Assembly: GCA_016926235.1 (NCBI GenBank)
Contig: JAFGOZ010000207.1
Location: forward strand, 1 to 47,891
DNA from: Bacteroidales bacterium
GTDB taxonomy: Bacteria > Bacteroidota > Bacteroidia > Bacteroidales > UBA10428
Reading direction: 5' to 3'
DNA: 47,891 bases
Positions 25,335 to 34,425 of the stretch are shown one piece after another. A program made the translations under genes and the position numbers. Position 1 is the stretch's first letter. Each line of letters begins with the position of its first letter. Under the pieces are notes generated by a model. That model was not told where the DNA came from. It did no database searches and worked only from the letters and a program-made list of their open reading frames with translations.

Positions 25335-27587
25335 ATGGAAAAATTTGCACAGGCAATTATTAAACTAAGATGGATAATTATAGCATTAGTAGCAGGTATA
25401 ACAGTATATTTTGGTTTCCAGTTAAAGGACTTGTCAATAAATTCAGATATTTTGAGTTCATTACCTGATGATGATACAACAGCGGTTTTATATAAAAACA
25501 TTGGGAAGCAATTTGGAGGCAATGACATAGGTATGATTGTTCTGGAAACAGATGATATTTTTAAGACCGATGTACTCCAACATATAAAACAAATTACGGA
25601 TAGCCTTAAGATTACACAAGGAGTATCAACGGTAGCAAGTTTAACAGATATTATTGATATTAAAAGTTCGGAATGGGGCATTGAAATAGGGAAACTGGTG
25701 GATGAGTATAACTTGCCTGAAACTCAATCGGAATTAGATAGTCTTAAAGAGTATGTGTTTTCTAAGGATATGTACTTGGGTTCTATAGTATCTGAGGATA
25801 GTACTGCCTCTGTTATATTATTTACCTTACTTTCTGATGCAGATATGCAATCCACTGCAAATAATATTAAAAGCCTGGTAAAAGGACTGGACTTACCGGA
25901 GAAAATTTACTTCGGCGGGTTACCATTTATGTTAAATGATATTACAGACTTGATAATGGCAGATATGATCTGGCTGATACCCATTGTTTTTATAATTATT
26001 GCGGTTATATTGCTAATTAGTTTCAAATCCCTTCGCGGCATGTTATTGCCTTTAATTACGGCAGGTATAACAGTTATTTGGACACTTGGATTAATGGCTG
26101 TTTTTAAGATTGAAATTTCAATTATTACAAATACCATGCCTGTTGTGCTACTTGCTGTAGGGAGTGCTTACGCAATTCACGTTTTAAACAGTGTTAACCT
26201 AAATTTCCTGGAAGACAGAAAACAGGCATTAATTAAGGCATTGGCATATACATTAGTTCCTGTATTATTGGCAGCTTTGACCACAGCTATTGGTTTTGTT
26301 TCATTTATCTTTGGAGCATATCTGACCATGATTAAGGACTTTGGTATATGCACAGCAATAGGCATTCTTATTGCATTGTTATTATCCATATTTTTTGTTC
26401 CGGCACTTATTTCAGCATTGTCAATGTATAGAAAAAAGATGGTAACTGATAAGCCTGAAAAGAAAAATATTTTAACACATTCAATACTCGAGCCATTAAC
26501 AAAAATGCTATTCAGGCATCCTAAACGTACACTGGCTGTTTGGTGTGTTGTTATTGTTATGAGTATTATCGGTGTTTTTCATATAAAGACGAGTGTAAAT
26601 ATTACCGAGTATTTTAAGAAGGATAATCCTACCAGGATATCGGAAGATATAATGCAGCAAAAATTCGGAGGTTCATTACCTGTATTCGTGGAATTTGTTG
26701 GGGATATGCAGGATCCTGAGGTTTTAAAAATGATGATTAAAACAGAAGATTTCATGGAGTCAGACCCTAATATTTCCATGGCGCAATCAGTAGCTGACCT
26801 TGTTGAACAAATGAATGATGCTATGCAGGAAGGTGAAAAAATTCCGGATGAGAAAGCCAAGATTGAACAACTTTGGTTTTTGCTAGACGGGCAGGATATT
26901 ATGGCTCAACTGGTTTCAGTAGATCTTGATACAGGCATTATTCAGTCAAAATTTGCTTCTATTGAGACAGAAGCTATTGATAACTTCACGAAGAATATGA
27001 ACCAGTTCATTAAGGATAATACAAGTAAGAATTGTTCAATTAAGTTTACAGGTATACCCCCCTTATATGTCAAGCTTAATGATAGTCTTGTTAAAAGCCA
27101 ATATAGCAGCTTGATAATAGCAATTATATTGGTATTATTAATAGTAGGAATTATTTTGCGATCTTTCTTAAAAGGAATATTCGCAGCCATTCCTATTGTT
27201 GCTACAATACTATTTTTACTTGGCTTTATGGGCTTTGCTGGCATCTCTCTTGATATAGCAACTGTTCTTGTTGGAAGTATTGCTTTGGGAATCGGTATTG
27301 ATTACTCAATTCATGTTATAACCGGATTTAATTCCCATTTAAAGGAACATGGAGATGCTGAAAGAGCCATTGAAGAAACAATAATGGCTAAGGGGAAGGC
27401 GATTGTGATAAATGTGATTTCAGTTGCAGCAGGATTTCTTGTACTGTTGCTTGCACAAATGCTGCCAATAAAAAACTTCGGTTTATTAATAGCCATAAGT
27501 ATGATAGGATCGGGCCTTGGCTCATTAACATTGTTACCTGCAATATTAATATTGGTAAATAGAAAACGTAAAATAACAGCGAAATAA
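25335..27587 (+). CDS. RND superfamily exporter (MMPL/HAE3 type)
   Basis: The 750-residue protein has the repeated RND architecture: one TM (about 10-30), a periplasmic loop (about 35-200) and a bundle of membrane helices (about 205-360), then the same pattern again (TM about 395-415, loop about 420-595, TM bundle about 600-745). The TM10 proton-relay motif GIGIDYSIH (D656) is intact, while the equivalent place in the first half reads GSAYAIH and lacks the Asp. The protein is shorter than drug-type RND pumps (about 1000) and matches the family that moves lipids or hydrophobic molecules. It is followed by a LolA-like protein, a DUF2141 protein and an OM barrel, which suggests lipid transfer to the outer membrane. 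Confidence 0.9.
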   Translation: MEKFAQAIIKLRWIIIALVAGITVYFGFQLKDLSINSDILSSLPDDDTTAVLYKNIGKQFGGNDIGMIVLETDDIFKTDVLQHIKQITDSLKITQGVSTVASLTDIIDIKSSEWGIEIGKLVDEYNLPETQSELDSLKEYVFSKDMYLGSIVSEDSTASVILFTLLSDADMQSTANNIKSLVKGLDLPEKIYFGGLPFMLNDITDLIMADMIWLIPIVFIIIAVILLISFKSLRGMLLPLITAGITVIWTLGLMAVFKIEISIITNTMPVVLLAVGSAYAIHVLNSVNLNFLEDRKQALIKALAYTLVPVLLAALTTAIGFVSFIFGAYLTMIKDFGICTAIGILIALLLSIFFVPALISALSMYRKKMVTDKPEKKNILTHSILEPLTKMLFRHPKRTLAVWCVVIVMSIIGVFHIKTSVNITEYFKKDNPTRISEDIMQQKFGGSLPVFVEFVGDMQDPEVLKMMIKTEDFMESDPNISMAQSVADLVEQMNDAMQEGEKIPDEKAKIEQLWFLLDGQDIMAQLVSVDLDTGIIQSKFASIETEAIDNFTKNMNQFIKDNTSKNCSIKFTGIPPLYVKLNDSLVKSQYSSLIIAIILVLLIVGIILRSFLKGIFAAIPIVATILFLLGFMGFAGISLDIATVLVGSIALGIGIDYSIHVITGFNSHLKEHGDAERAIEETIMAKGKAIVINVISVAAGFLVLLLAQMLPIKNFGLLIAISMIGSGLGSLTLLPAILILVNRKRKITAK

Positions 27588-27611
27588 TTTTTAACGATTA
27601 AATATATTTAT

Positions 27612-27678
27612 ATGAAACACCCATGTTTTACCATACGCAAACAAAGCAGTTTTACAATTGCTAACATGGGTGTTCCAT
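27612..27678 (+). repeat. Long-range inverted repeat between the exporter and LolA-like genes
   Basis: AACACCCATGTT (27616-27627) and its exact complement AACATGGGTGTT (27663-27674) are separated by 35 nt. Arms extend to 16 bp with one mismatch (27612-27627 and 27663-27678). No T run follows. It would form a stable mRNA stem-loop inside the operon, possibly a processing or stability element that sets different expression for the two parts. Confidence 0.7.
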
Positions 27679-27703
27679 CATACCTTTAAAAAATAATTTT
27701 ATT

Positions 27704-28441
27704 ATGATGAAAACAAAAATTCAATCAACCGTAATTTCAGTGCTTATTATAGCAGGAAGTGTCTTTTCTGCCAGCGCTCAGGATGCAAATACTATATTAA
27801 AAAAGATGGATGATGTTATGTACGCTCCTAAGGACATGACAGCTGTAAACAAGATCGTTTTAATTGACAAAAACGGAAAACAGGAAAGTCGTGAATCATA
27901 TGTGAAGCAGAAAGGTACAGATAAACGTATTATGCGTTTTACATCCCCAGCATCGCAAGCTGGTATTTCCGTTTTAGCTCTTCCGGATGATGTGATGTAC
28001 TTGTATTTACCAGCATTTGGTAAGGAACGCCGCATATCTTCGAGTGTGAAAAACCAGAATTTCGCCGGCACAGATTTCTCTTATGATGACATGGAACCGA
28101 AACCCTATTGTGATAAATATACTCCTAAACTTATTAAAACAGAAGGAACTTCATATGTTTTGGAGTTAACACCGAAAGGGCCTTCAGACTATTCCAAAGT
28201 AGTTGTAAATGTCAATAAAACAGATTATTATCCTGAAAAGATGGAGTATTATGATAAGGGTAATACTAAAATTAAAGAGGCCACTTATGCATTTATAAAA
28301 GTAGGTACATACTGGAATGCAACCGAAATTGTAATGAAAGACCTGAAGAAAAACCATACAACAAAAATGCAAATGTCGGATGTAAAATACGATCTGGGTT
28401 TATCGGATGATGAATTTACTGTGAGAAAACTGAAAGAGTAA
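27704..28441 (+). CDS. LolA-like outer-membrane lipoprotein-sorting protein
   Basis: The 245-residue protein has a signal peptide ending SASAQ (about residue 25) and a LolA-like beta-fold of the kind annotated as 'outer membrane lipoprotein-sorting protein'. Typical segments are MRFTSPASQAGISVLAL, MYLYLPAFGKERRI and FAGTDFSYDDME, the last being a hallmark of this group. The fold carries lipids or acyl chains across the periplasm. Its place directly after an RND exporter and before an OM barrel suggests it is the periplasmic carrier of that export path. It starts 26 nt after the inverted repeat at 27612-27678. Confidence 0.85.
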   Translation: MMKTKIQSTVISVLIIAGSVFSASAQDANTILKKMDDVMYAPKDMTAVNKIVLIDKNGKQESRESYVKQKGTDKRIMRFTSPASQAGISVLALPDDVMYLYLPAFGKERRISSSVKNQNFAGTDFSYDDMEPKPYCDKYTPKLIKTEGTSYVLELTPKGPSDYSKVVVNVNKTDYYPEKMEYYDKGNTKIKEATYAFIKVGTYWNATEIVMKDLKKNHTTKMQMSDVKYDLGLSDDEFTVRKLKE

Positions 28442-28442
28442 C

Positions 28443-28889
28443 ATGTTATCGGGTAAAATTCATATGAACTATGTCTTGTTTTTCGCACTGTTTTGCAGTT
28501 TTATTACTGTAAAAGCTCAAAATATTCACGTTGTAATTTCTAATATTCGGTCAAGCCAGGGACGAATGGTTATAGGTGTTTTTAAAGATGAGCAAGGTTT
28601 TAAGGAGGATAAACCTGTTGAAAGAAAGAAGTTTGAAAAGGCCAGTGTGATAAATGGAAAAATGATCGTGAAATTCAGTTTAGAACCAGGCACGTATGGT
28701 TTTGCTCTTTTGGATGATGAAAATGATGATGATAAGATGAATTTTAATTTCATAGGAATTCCTCAAGAAGGATTTGGCTTTTCGAACTATTACCATTCAA
28801 GTCTTACTAGACCAAAATTTGATACATTCAAGTTTGTATTGAACGGGGGCGAAACGCAAAAAATACTAATAAAAGTAAAATATATATAG
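28443..28889 (+). CDS. DUF2141 secreted protein
   Basis: The 148-residue protein has a signal peptide (either from 28443 or from the ATG at 28464) and a DUF2141 domain. Landmarks are IRSSQGRMVIGVFKD, LEPGTYGFALLDDEN, and a C-terminal GIPQEGFGFSN segment. DUF2141 is an uncharacterised beta-sandwich family of exported proteins. The ATG at 28443 follows the LolA-like stop by 1 nt, so translational coupling favours that start. It sits in the RND/LolA-like/OM-barrel operon; its job there is unknown. Confidence 0.8.
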   Translation: MLSGKIHMNYVLFFALFCSFITVKAQNIHVVISNIRSSQGRMVIGVFKDEQGFKEDKPVERKKFEKASVINGKMIVKFSLEPGTYGFALLDDENDDDKMNFNFIGIPQEGFGFSNYYHSSLTRPKFDTFKFVLNGGETQKILIKVKYI

Positions 28890-28925
28890 ATATTGAGACT
28901 ATATGATCTTTTAAATAATAATTCT

Positions 28926-30305
28926 ATGAAACGAGTATGTATTTTTATAATGCTGATTTCTCTTTTTGTATTGTCAATTAAAATCAATGCGCAGGATCCT
29001 GACGATGAAAGATTAAAGCTGTCGGGGGAATTCCTTTCAGACGAACGATTTTTACTTACAGATCCTTATGACTGGGCATGGAATGAAACCCGGCTTACGT
29101 TGGGCCTGGATAAAAAGATTACAGATAACTCAAAATTTCATAGTGAAATATGGTTGAGGAATATTGGATTACCAGGTATTTCATCAGCGGCTGATTTGTA
29201 TAATAAAGGAATAGTTGATCCGTATAACCTGGAAATACGGGAAGCTTATGTACAGATTTATGGATTTCTTACCAAAAATCTGGATTTATCAATCGGGCGT
29301 CAGCATATTGCCTGGGGTACCGCAGATAAACTCAATCCTACAGCAAATCTCAATCCTTACGACATGGAAGATATCCTGGATTTTGGCCGTCAGCGTGGGT
29401 CTGATGCTATTAATTTGAATTATTATATAAACAATGATTTTTCGTTGCAAGGTGTTTTTATTCCGTTTTTCCAACCCGCAAATATGCCTGTTGGTATTTT
29501 TTCAGATGCTTTAAATCCGGAAACGGAATTGCCTGATGGAATGGTTCTTCATGAATATTCAGATAAAATAATCATGCCTCGTTATAATCTAAGAGAGAGT
29601 TCCATTGCGGGATTTAAGTTTAAGGGTTTTGCCAGCGGGGTAGATTTTTCAGTAAGTTATGTTTGGGGATTAGATGGATTGCCATTTAATACAAGAAACA
29701 CAATTATTCCGGTGGATACAATTGGTGGAATAAACATAAATTCAGAACTTACATTTGCACGGAATCATATAATAGGGGCTGATATGGCTGCAGGTTTGGG
29801 GGGTGTTGGTTTATGGGCAGAAGCGGCACTGATAATTCCTGAACATGAGGTTATAACGGCTAATGATTATTCTGCTTTCTTTCCGGATAGGGAGACAATG
29901 ATCAGAAATAATATAGTTCTTTACAAGGAACCCTACCTTAAATATATTGTAGGAGGTGATTACTTTTTTGCCGATGGTTCCTACTTTAATTTGCAGTACA
30001 TGCATGGCTTTATGCTCGAAAGAGGAACTGACAACCTGAATGATTACTTCTTCTTTCAATTTGAGAAGAAGTTTCTTAATGACAAATTAACTGTTGCACC
30101 CATAGGTGGAGCTTTTATTATTGCTTACTGGAATGAAATAAAGAAAAATTATGCCCTTATTTATATGCCATCAGTAAAATACCAGGCAACACCCAATACT
30201 GAAATATCATTATCGACAGCTCTTTTTGAGGGTGCAGGAGATAATGTATTTGCCAATCTGAAGGAATATAATATGTTTATGTTTAAAATGAAGTATAGTT
30301 TTTAG
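28926..30305 (+). CDS. Outer-membrane beta-barrel protein (DUF1302/alginate-export-like)
   Basis: From the ATG at 28926 the product has 459 residues, with a signal peptide ending INAQ (about 23). The rest is a beta-barrel with alternating hydrophobic and polar strands, ending in FKMKYSF with a C-terminal Phe, the outer-membrane insertion signal. Sequence such as DLSIGRQHIAWGTADKLNPTANLNP and FGRQRGSDAINLNYY is characteristic of DUF1302-type barrels found beside RND/LolA-like lipid exporters. A TTG start 11 codons earlier would put a polar tail on the signal and is unlikely. It would form the outer-membrane end of the export path. Confidence 0.82.
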   Translation: MKRVCIFIMLISLFVLSIKINAQDPDDERLKLSGEFLSDERFLLTDPYDWAWNETRLTLGLDKKITDNSKFHSEIWLRNIGLPGISSAADLYNKGIVDPYNLEIREAYVQIYGFLTKNLDLSIGRQHIAWGTADKLNPTANLNPYDMEDILDFGRQRGSDAINLNYYINNDFSLQGVFIPFFQPANMPVGIFSDALNPETELPDGMVLHEYSDKIIMPRYNLRESSIAGFKFKGFASGVDFSVSYVWGLDGLPFNTRNTIIPVDTIGGININSELTFARNHIIGADMAAGLGGVGLWAEAALIIPEHEVITANDYSAFFPDRETMIRNNIVLYKEPYLKYIVGGDYFFADGSYFNLQYMHGFMLERGTDNLNDYFFFQFEKKFLNDKLTVAPIGGAFIIAYWNEIKKNYALIYMPSVKYQATPNTEISLSTALFEGAGDNVFANLKEYNMFMFKMKYSF

Positions 30306-30332
30306 AATTGTATTAAAAATTTAAGAAAACAA

Positions 30333-30364
30333 GTATCGGCATAACTTAAGCTACTTTCCGATAC
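30333..30364 (-). terminator. Hairpin at the end of the ABC export operon
   Basis: GTATCGG (30333-30339) pairs with CCGATAC (30358-30364). On the minus strand it overlaps the last codons of the ABC permease gene and is followed by T-rich sequence, so it could terminate the minus-strand operon and separate it from the convergent barrel gene. The stem is only 7 bp. Confidence 0.4.
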
Positions 30365-31464
30365 CTCCAAACAGCCAGACTTAATGAAGCAATTCCATAT
30401 ATAACCATTATAGATAAATCCTTCCATATGTGTTTAAATTCAGAACCTTTGAGCAGTATCATTCGCACAAGCTTCATAAAATAGGCAATAGGATTTACTG
30501 TATTCAATATTTTTGCCCATTCAGGCATGCTTTGCACGGAGGTAAATACTCCACTCATCATAACAAATACGATAAGAAAGAAAAAGGCCACAAACATAGC
30601 CTGTTGCTGTGTGTTCACAAGGGTTGAAAGGTATAATCCCAGACCCAGTACCATAATAAGATATATACCACAGACCAGGAAAAGTAAGCCGATACTACCA
30701 ACAATGGGTATATTAAACAATAGCTTGCCTATTAACAATCCAAAGCTCATATCAAAAAGTGCTATAATCCAGAATGGAACCAGCTTGCCTATTATGAATT
30801 GATATTTCATAATGGGAGTAACATTTATCTGCTCTATTGTTCCCAATTCCTTTTCTCTTACCAGGTTAAGAGCAGTTAGAAACATACCAATAATAGTGAC
30901 GATTAATACCAGTACAGCCGGGACCATAAATATTTTATAATTTAATTGGGGATTATACCAGAATTTAGGAATGATCTTAAATGACCCACTCAGGGAATTA
31001 TCAGCAATTCCATACCATTCAGCTCGTACTTCGTTGTTATACCCTGCTGCTATGTTTATAATGTATGCCTGTGATACACCTGCAACCATACCATCTATTG
31101 CATTGATAAGTATTTGTATATCTGATTTGTTTTCTCTGATTAAGGTCTTTTCAAAACCTGCAGGTATGTGTAAAATAAGTTGTGCCTCATCGCTTTGCAC
31201 CATGGATTTCGCCTCCTCCATGGATTGCGTAAATGCTTTCACTTTGAAGAAAGGGGAGGAGGTAAATTTGCTGCAGAGTTTTCTTGACATGGAACTTAAA
31301 TCTTTATCTACAATGGCCACTTCAATATTCTTAATTTCCATCGTTGCCGCGTTTACCAGTATAATAAGCTGAACAACCGGGACGATAAATATAACAGGCA
31401 ACATGGTCCGGTTACGGAATATCTGGGTAAACTCCTTTTGTATGATAAACAATATGGTTCGCAT
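30346..31464 (-). CDS. ABC-2 type permease (YbhR/YbhS-like), second subunit
   Basis: The 372-residue protein has one N-terminal TM (about 20-40), a large extracytoplasmic domain (about 45-180) and five C-terminal TM segments (about 185-370). It contains VREKELGTIEQINVTP, the coupling helix motif of ABC-2 exporters. It resembles YbhR/YbhS, which work as a heterodimeric channel with YbhF ATPases. Its partner permease gene is 11 nt upstream. It is the last gene of the operon that begins with tetR at 37.9 kb. Confidence 0.88.
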   Translation of the reverse strand: MRTILFIIQKEFTQIFRNRTMLPVIFIVPVVQLIILVNAATMEIKNIEVAIVDKDLSSMSRKLCSKFTSSPFFKVKAFTQSMEEAKSMVQSDEAQLILHIPAGFEKTLIRENKSDIQILINAIDGMVAGVSQAYIINIAAGYNNEVRAEWYGIADNSLSGSFKIIPKFWYNPQLNYKIFMVPAVLVLIVTIIGMFLTALNLVREKELGTIEQINVTPIMKYQFIIGKLVPFWIIALFDMSFGLLIGKLLFNIPIVGSIGLLFLVCGIYLIMVLGLGLYLSTLVNTQQQAMFVAFFFLIVFVMMSGVFTSVQSMPEWAKILNTVNPIAYFMKLVRMILLKGSEFKHIWKDLSIMVIYGIASLSLAVWRYRKVA

Positions 31465-31475
31465 CGTTATATCGT

Positions 31476-32582
31476 TTAATCCAATCGTATTTTAAATTTC
31501 TTTACACTCAGGGCAATGAATAATCCTGTCATACCCAGCAAAACCAGGGTTTCTTTCCAAACATATTGTAAACCGGTACCTTTAATCATTATATTTTTTA
31601 TGATTGTTATAAAGTATTTAGGAGGAATTATATGACACAGCCATTGTAATATCCCTGGCATATTATTTACAGGAAATATAAACCCCGAAAGCAGAATTGT
31701 GGGTAACATTAATGCAAACATGGAAATAAACATGGCTGTTTGTTGACTTTGGGTAAGAGTAGAAATGAGAATACCTAATGATAATGCCAGTGTAATGAAA
31801 AGGATGCTTTCGGCCAGAAGCAGTACTAAGCTTCCCTTTACGGGCATATTAAAAACGAAGAATCCCAATAAAATGATGATTATCGCATTAATAAAGGATA
31901 GTAAAATATATGGGGTTACTTTTCCAATGATTATTTGTATAGGTTTAAGTGGTGAAACCAGCAATACTTCCATGGACCCATGCTCTTTTTCGCGAACAAT
32001 GGAAATGGATGTCATTAATGCAGATATAAGCATAAGGATCATAGCCATGATTCCCGGCACAAACATATAAACCCCCTTTAATTCTTCATTGTATAAAAGC
32101 CTTGTTTTCATGTCTATTTGCAGAGGCATTGTTGCCATTGCGTTTTGATTGGCTATATAATCAAGAAAGATGGAGGATGTGTAATTGGATATTACCTGGG
32201 CAAGATTTGCATCCGTAGCGTCTAAAACAAGCTGGATATTTGCTGAACCCTCACGTTTTAATTGTCGTTCAAAGCCCTTTTCGAATACAATAACATCATT
32301 TACCTTTCCTTTTTTAAAGAGTTCTTCAATCTGGTTATCATTGTCAAGATAGGCATAAAGCTGGAAATACCCTGAAGATAGTATTTTGCTCGTGAGTTCC
32401 ATAGTCGTATTATCCCTTGATTTATCCAGGATGCCAATTTTTACATTCTTGATCTCATTGGTTATAACAAAACCAAAAAGGAGCATCTGGGCTATAGGCA
32501 TGCCAAAAAGGATGAGCATGGTACGCTTGTCCCTCAGGATGTGGTAAAACTCCTTTCTAAGTAAACCAATAAAACTTCTCAT
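31476..32582 (-). CDS. ABC-2 type permease (YbhR/YbhS-like), first subunit
   Basis: The 368-residue protein has the same topology as the next gene: an N-terminal TM (about 22-40), a large soluble loop (about 45-175) and a C-terminal group of five TM helices. The motif VREKEHGSMEVLLVSPLKP marks the ABC-2 coupling helix. The two permeases are distant paralogues and would form a heterodimer. A 173-nt gap with short inverted repeats (32583-32755) separates it from the second ATPase gene upstream. Confidence 0.88.
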   Translation of the reverse strand: MRSFIGLLRKEFYHILRDKRTMLILFGMPIAQMLLFGFVITNEIKNVKIGILDKSRDNTTMELTSKILSSGYFQLYAYLDNDNQIEELFKKGKVNDVIVFEKGFERQLKREGSANIQLVLDATDANLAQVISNYTSSIFLDYIANQNAMATMPLQIDMKTRLLYNEELKGVYMFVPGIMAMILMLISALMTSISIVREKEHGSMEVLLVSPLKPIQIIIGKVTPYILLSFINAIIIILLGFFVFNMPVKGSLVLLLAESILFITLALSLGILISTLTQSQQTAMFISMFALMLPTILLSGFIFPVNNMPGILQWLCHIIPPKYFITIIKNIMIKGTGLQYVWKETLVLLGMTGLFIALSVKKFKIRLD

Positions 32583-32755
32583 CTTTTCAGTTAAAGATCC
32601 ATTATACTATTTTAATGATGCATCGTTCATAATACAACATTCAAATTATCAACTGGATAAATGGAATGTTGGATTAATGGATTAAATGTTGAACTCATAT
32701 GTTAAGTATACTGGCAATCCAACAATCCAATATTTCATTATTCCATTTTTCCATT
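32583..32755. repeat. 173-nt operon gap of short degenerate inverted repeats
   Basis: This gap between the ATPase and permease genes holds repeated TGGA(A/T)T-like words on one side (about 32658-32692) and their complements (ATCCAA, TTCCATT) on the other (about 32713-32757), so the RNA could fold on itself. No ORF is seen. It may be a dispersed intergenic repeat inserted in the operon. Confidence 0.45.
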
Positions 32756-33496
32756 TCAAGCATAAATATTCTTTGCTGTTTTCACAAATACTTCTCCCAT
32801 ATTTTCTGCATTATATTCCTTCTTCAGTTCATTAGGAGTGCCCAGGGCTACTATATTTCCTTCAGAAAGTATGCACACCCGGTGACAGTTTTCTGCTTCG
32901 TCCATATAATGGGTTGTAACAAATACTGTCGTTCCTTTTTGTGTCTCTTCGTATATCATATCCCAGAACTGGCGTCGGGTGATGGGATCCACACCACTGG
33001 TTGGTTCATCCAGGAATACGATTTGAGGTTCATGAAATACAGCCAGTGTAAAAGCCAATTTTTGTTTCCATCCAAGAGGGATATCTTTAATAAGTATATC
33101 ACTAATTTCCTCAATTTCCATTGCTTTTACCACCTCTTCAGTTTTCTCTTTAATTTTCGTTCGGCTCATTCCATAAATACCGGCATAAAACCTTATATTC
33201 TCCCTGATTGTGAGGTCATTGTATAAGCTGAATTTTTGGCTCATATAACCAATGGTCTTCTTAATTTCTTCCCGGTTTTTATATATATCATATCCTGCTA
33301 CCTTCACTTCGCCTGATGTAGGTGTAGACAGGCCACAGAGTATTTTTATGGCAGTGGTTTTTCCTGCACCATTAGCCCCTAAAAAACCAAAAATCTCTCC
33401 CCGTTTAACAGAAAATGTCAAATGATCATTTGCCACAAAGCTCCCGAATTTCTTTACGAGGCCATTTACTTCAATTATGTTGTTCCCATTATTCAT
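32756..33496 (-). CDS. ABC transporter ATPase, catalytic subunit of an asymmetric pair
   Basis: I chose the ATG at 33496, which overlaps the upstream ATPase by 8 bp; a longer start 13 codons earlier is less likely. The 246-residue protein has Walker A GANGAGKTT (40-48), Q-loop Q87 and Walker B FLDEP (161-165; catalytic Glu E164). H-loop H196 (TTHYMDEAE) is intact. Its signature is degenerate (IPLGWKQK at 139-146 instead of LSGGQ). The preceding ATPase has the opposite pattern, so this subunit should supply the working ATP site. It resembles the second half of the fused ATPase YbhF. Confidence 0.88.
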   Translation of the reverse strand: MNNGNNIIEVNGLVKKFGSFVANDHLTFSVKRGEIFGFLGANGAGKTTAIKILCGLSTPTSGEVKVAGYDIYKNREEIKKTIGYMSQKFSLYNDLTIRENIRFYAGIYGMSRTKIKEKTEEVVKAMEIEEISDILIKDIPLGWKQKLAFTLAVFHEPQIVFLDEPTSGVDPITRRQFWDMIYEETQKGTTVFVTTHYMDEAENCHRVCILSEGNIVALGTPNELKKEYNAENMGEVFVKTAKNIYA

Positions 33497-34424
33497 GTTT
33501 AAGTGTCTGTATTGCTTCAATAAAATAATCTTCAATTGTTGGATCCTTTCTTGAAACGGAAGCCTGTATGTTATTTTTTTTCATAAATGAAGTAAGCTCA
33601 TAAATATCAGGATCATTTGATTTATCGACGTAATGAATATCATGTCCAAATATATATGCGCTAAAAGTATTATCGTAATGCATCAACAGTTTCGATAGTT
33701 TATAATTATTCTCAGATTGTATTACAAATAATGGTTTTGCAAATTTCTTCACCATTTTCTTGGGGGTATCGATAGAAAAAATGTTCCCCTGGTGAATAAG
33801 AGCAATCCTGTCGCACATTTCAGCTTCGTCCATGTAAGGCGTAGATACGATAATGGTTATACCATCTTTTTTAAGTTCCTGAAGCAGGGTCCAGAATTCC
33901 CTGCGCGATATAGCATCCACTCCCGTAGTAGGTTCGTCTAATACAAGTACTTTAGGTTTGTGTATGAGCGCACACGACAGTGCCAGTTTTTGCTTCATAC
34001 CGCCCGAAAGAGCACCTGCTTTTCGCTTTTTAAATGGCTCAATATGTGAATAGATCTTTTTCACCAGATCATAGTTTTCTTCAATGCTAGTGCCAAAGAT
34101 GGAAGCAAAAAAAGCAAGGTTTTCTTCAACAGACAAATCGTAATAAAGGGAGAAATTGCCAGGCATATAACCAATGCATTTACGCAGATTTTTATAATCA
34201 CTTACAACATCCATTCCTTCTACGATTACTGAACCTTCGTCAGGAAGGAGGAGGGTAACTATGGTACGAAAGAGTGTTGTTTTACCTGCTCCATCAGGAC
34301 CTATTAAACCAAAAAGTTCATTCTGTTTTACCTGAAAATTAACATTTGACAGCGCAATTGTATCACCATATTTCTTTGTAAGGTTATTTACTTCTATGGA
34401 ATATGTACTATCCAAAATGTTCAA
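33489..34424 (-). CDS. ABC transporter ATPase, non-catalytic site subunit with C-terminal extension
   Basis: The 311-residue protein has Walker A GPDGAGKTT (42-50), signature LSGGMKQK (139-146) and Walker B VLDEP (161-165). The Q-loop Gln is lost (MPGNFSLY, G89/N90) and the H-loop His is Pro (STPYMDE, P196). A C-terminal extension (about 230-311) follows, as in related ATPases. It starts with TTG, 1 nt after the amidotransferase stop; no ATG is available in frame between the stop and the first conserved strand. It resembles the first half of YbhF, here split from its partner with an 8-bp overlap. Confidence 0.87.
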   Translation of the reverse strand: MNILDSTYSIEVNNLTKKYGDTIALSNVNFQVKQNELFGLIGPDGAGKTTLFRTIVTLLLPDEGSVIVEGMDVVSDYKNLRKCIGYMPGNFSLYYDLSVEENLAFFASIFGTSIEENYDLVKKIYSHIEPFKKRKAGALSGGMKQKLALSCALIHKPKVLVLDEPTTGVDAISRREFWTLLQELKKDGITIIVSTPYMDEAEMCDRIALIHQGNIFSIDTPKKMVKKFAKPLFVIQSENNYKLSKLLMHYDNTFSAYIFGHDIHYVDKSNDPDIYELTSFMKKNNIQASVSRKDPTIEDYFIEAIQTLKHE

Positions 34425-34425
34425 T

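Noticed and set aside
28893..28925. Upstream TTG start of the outer-membrane barrel gene.
   Set aside because: It would place 11 polar residues before the signal peptide; the ATG at 28926 begins a clean signal.
32699..33226. A 175-codon plus-strand ORF opposite the ABC ATPase gene.
   Set aside because: It is the antisense frame of a conserved ABC ATPase with low-complexity, Phe/Cys/His-rich sequence.
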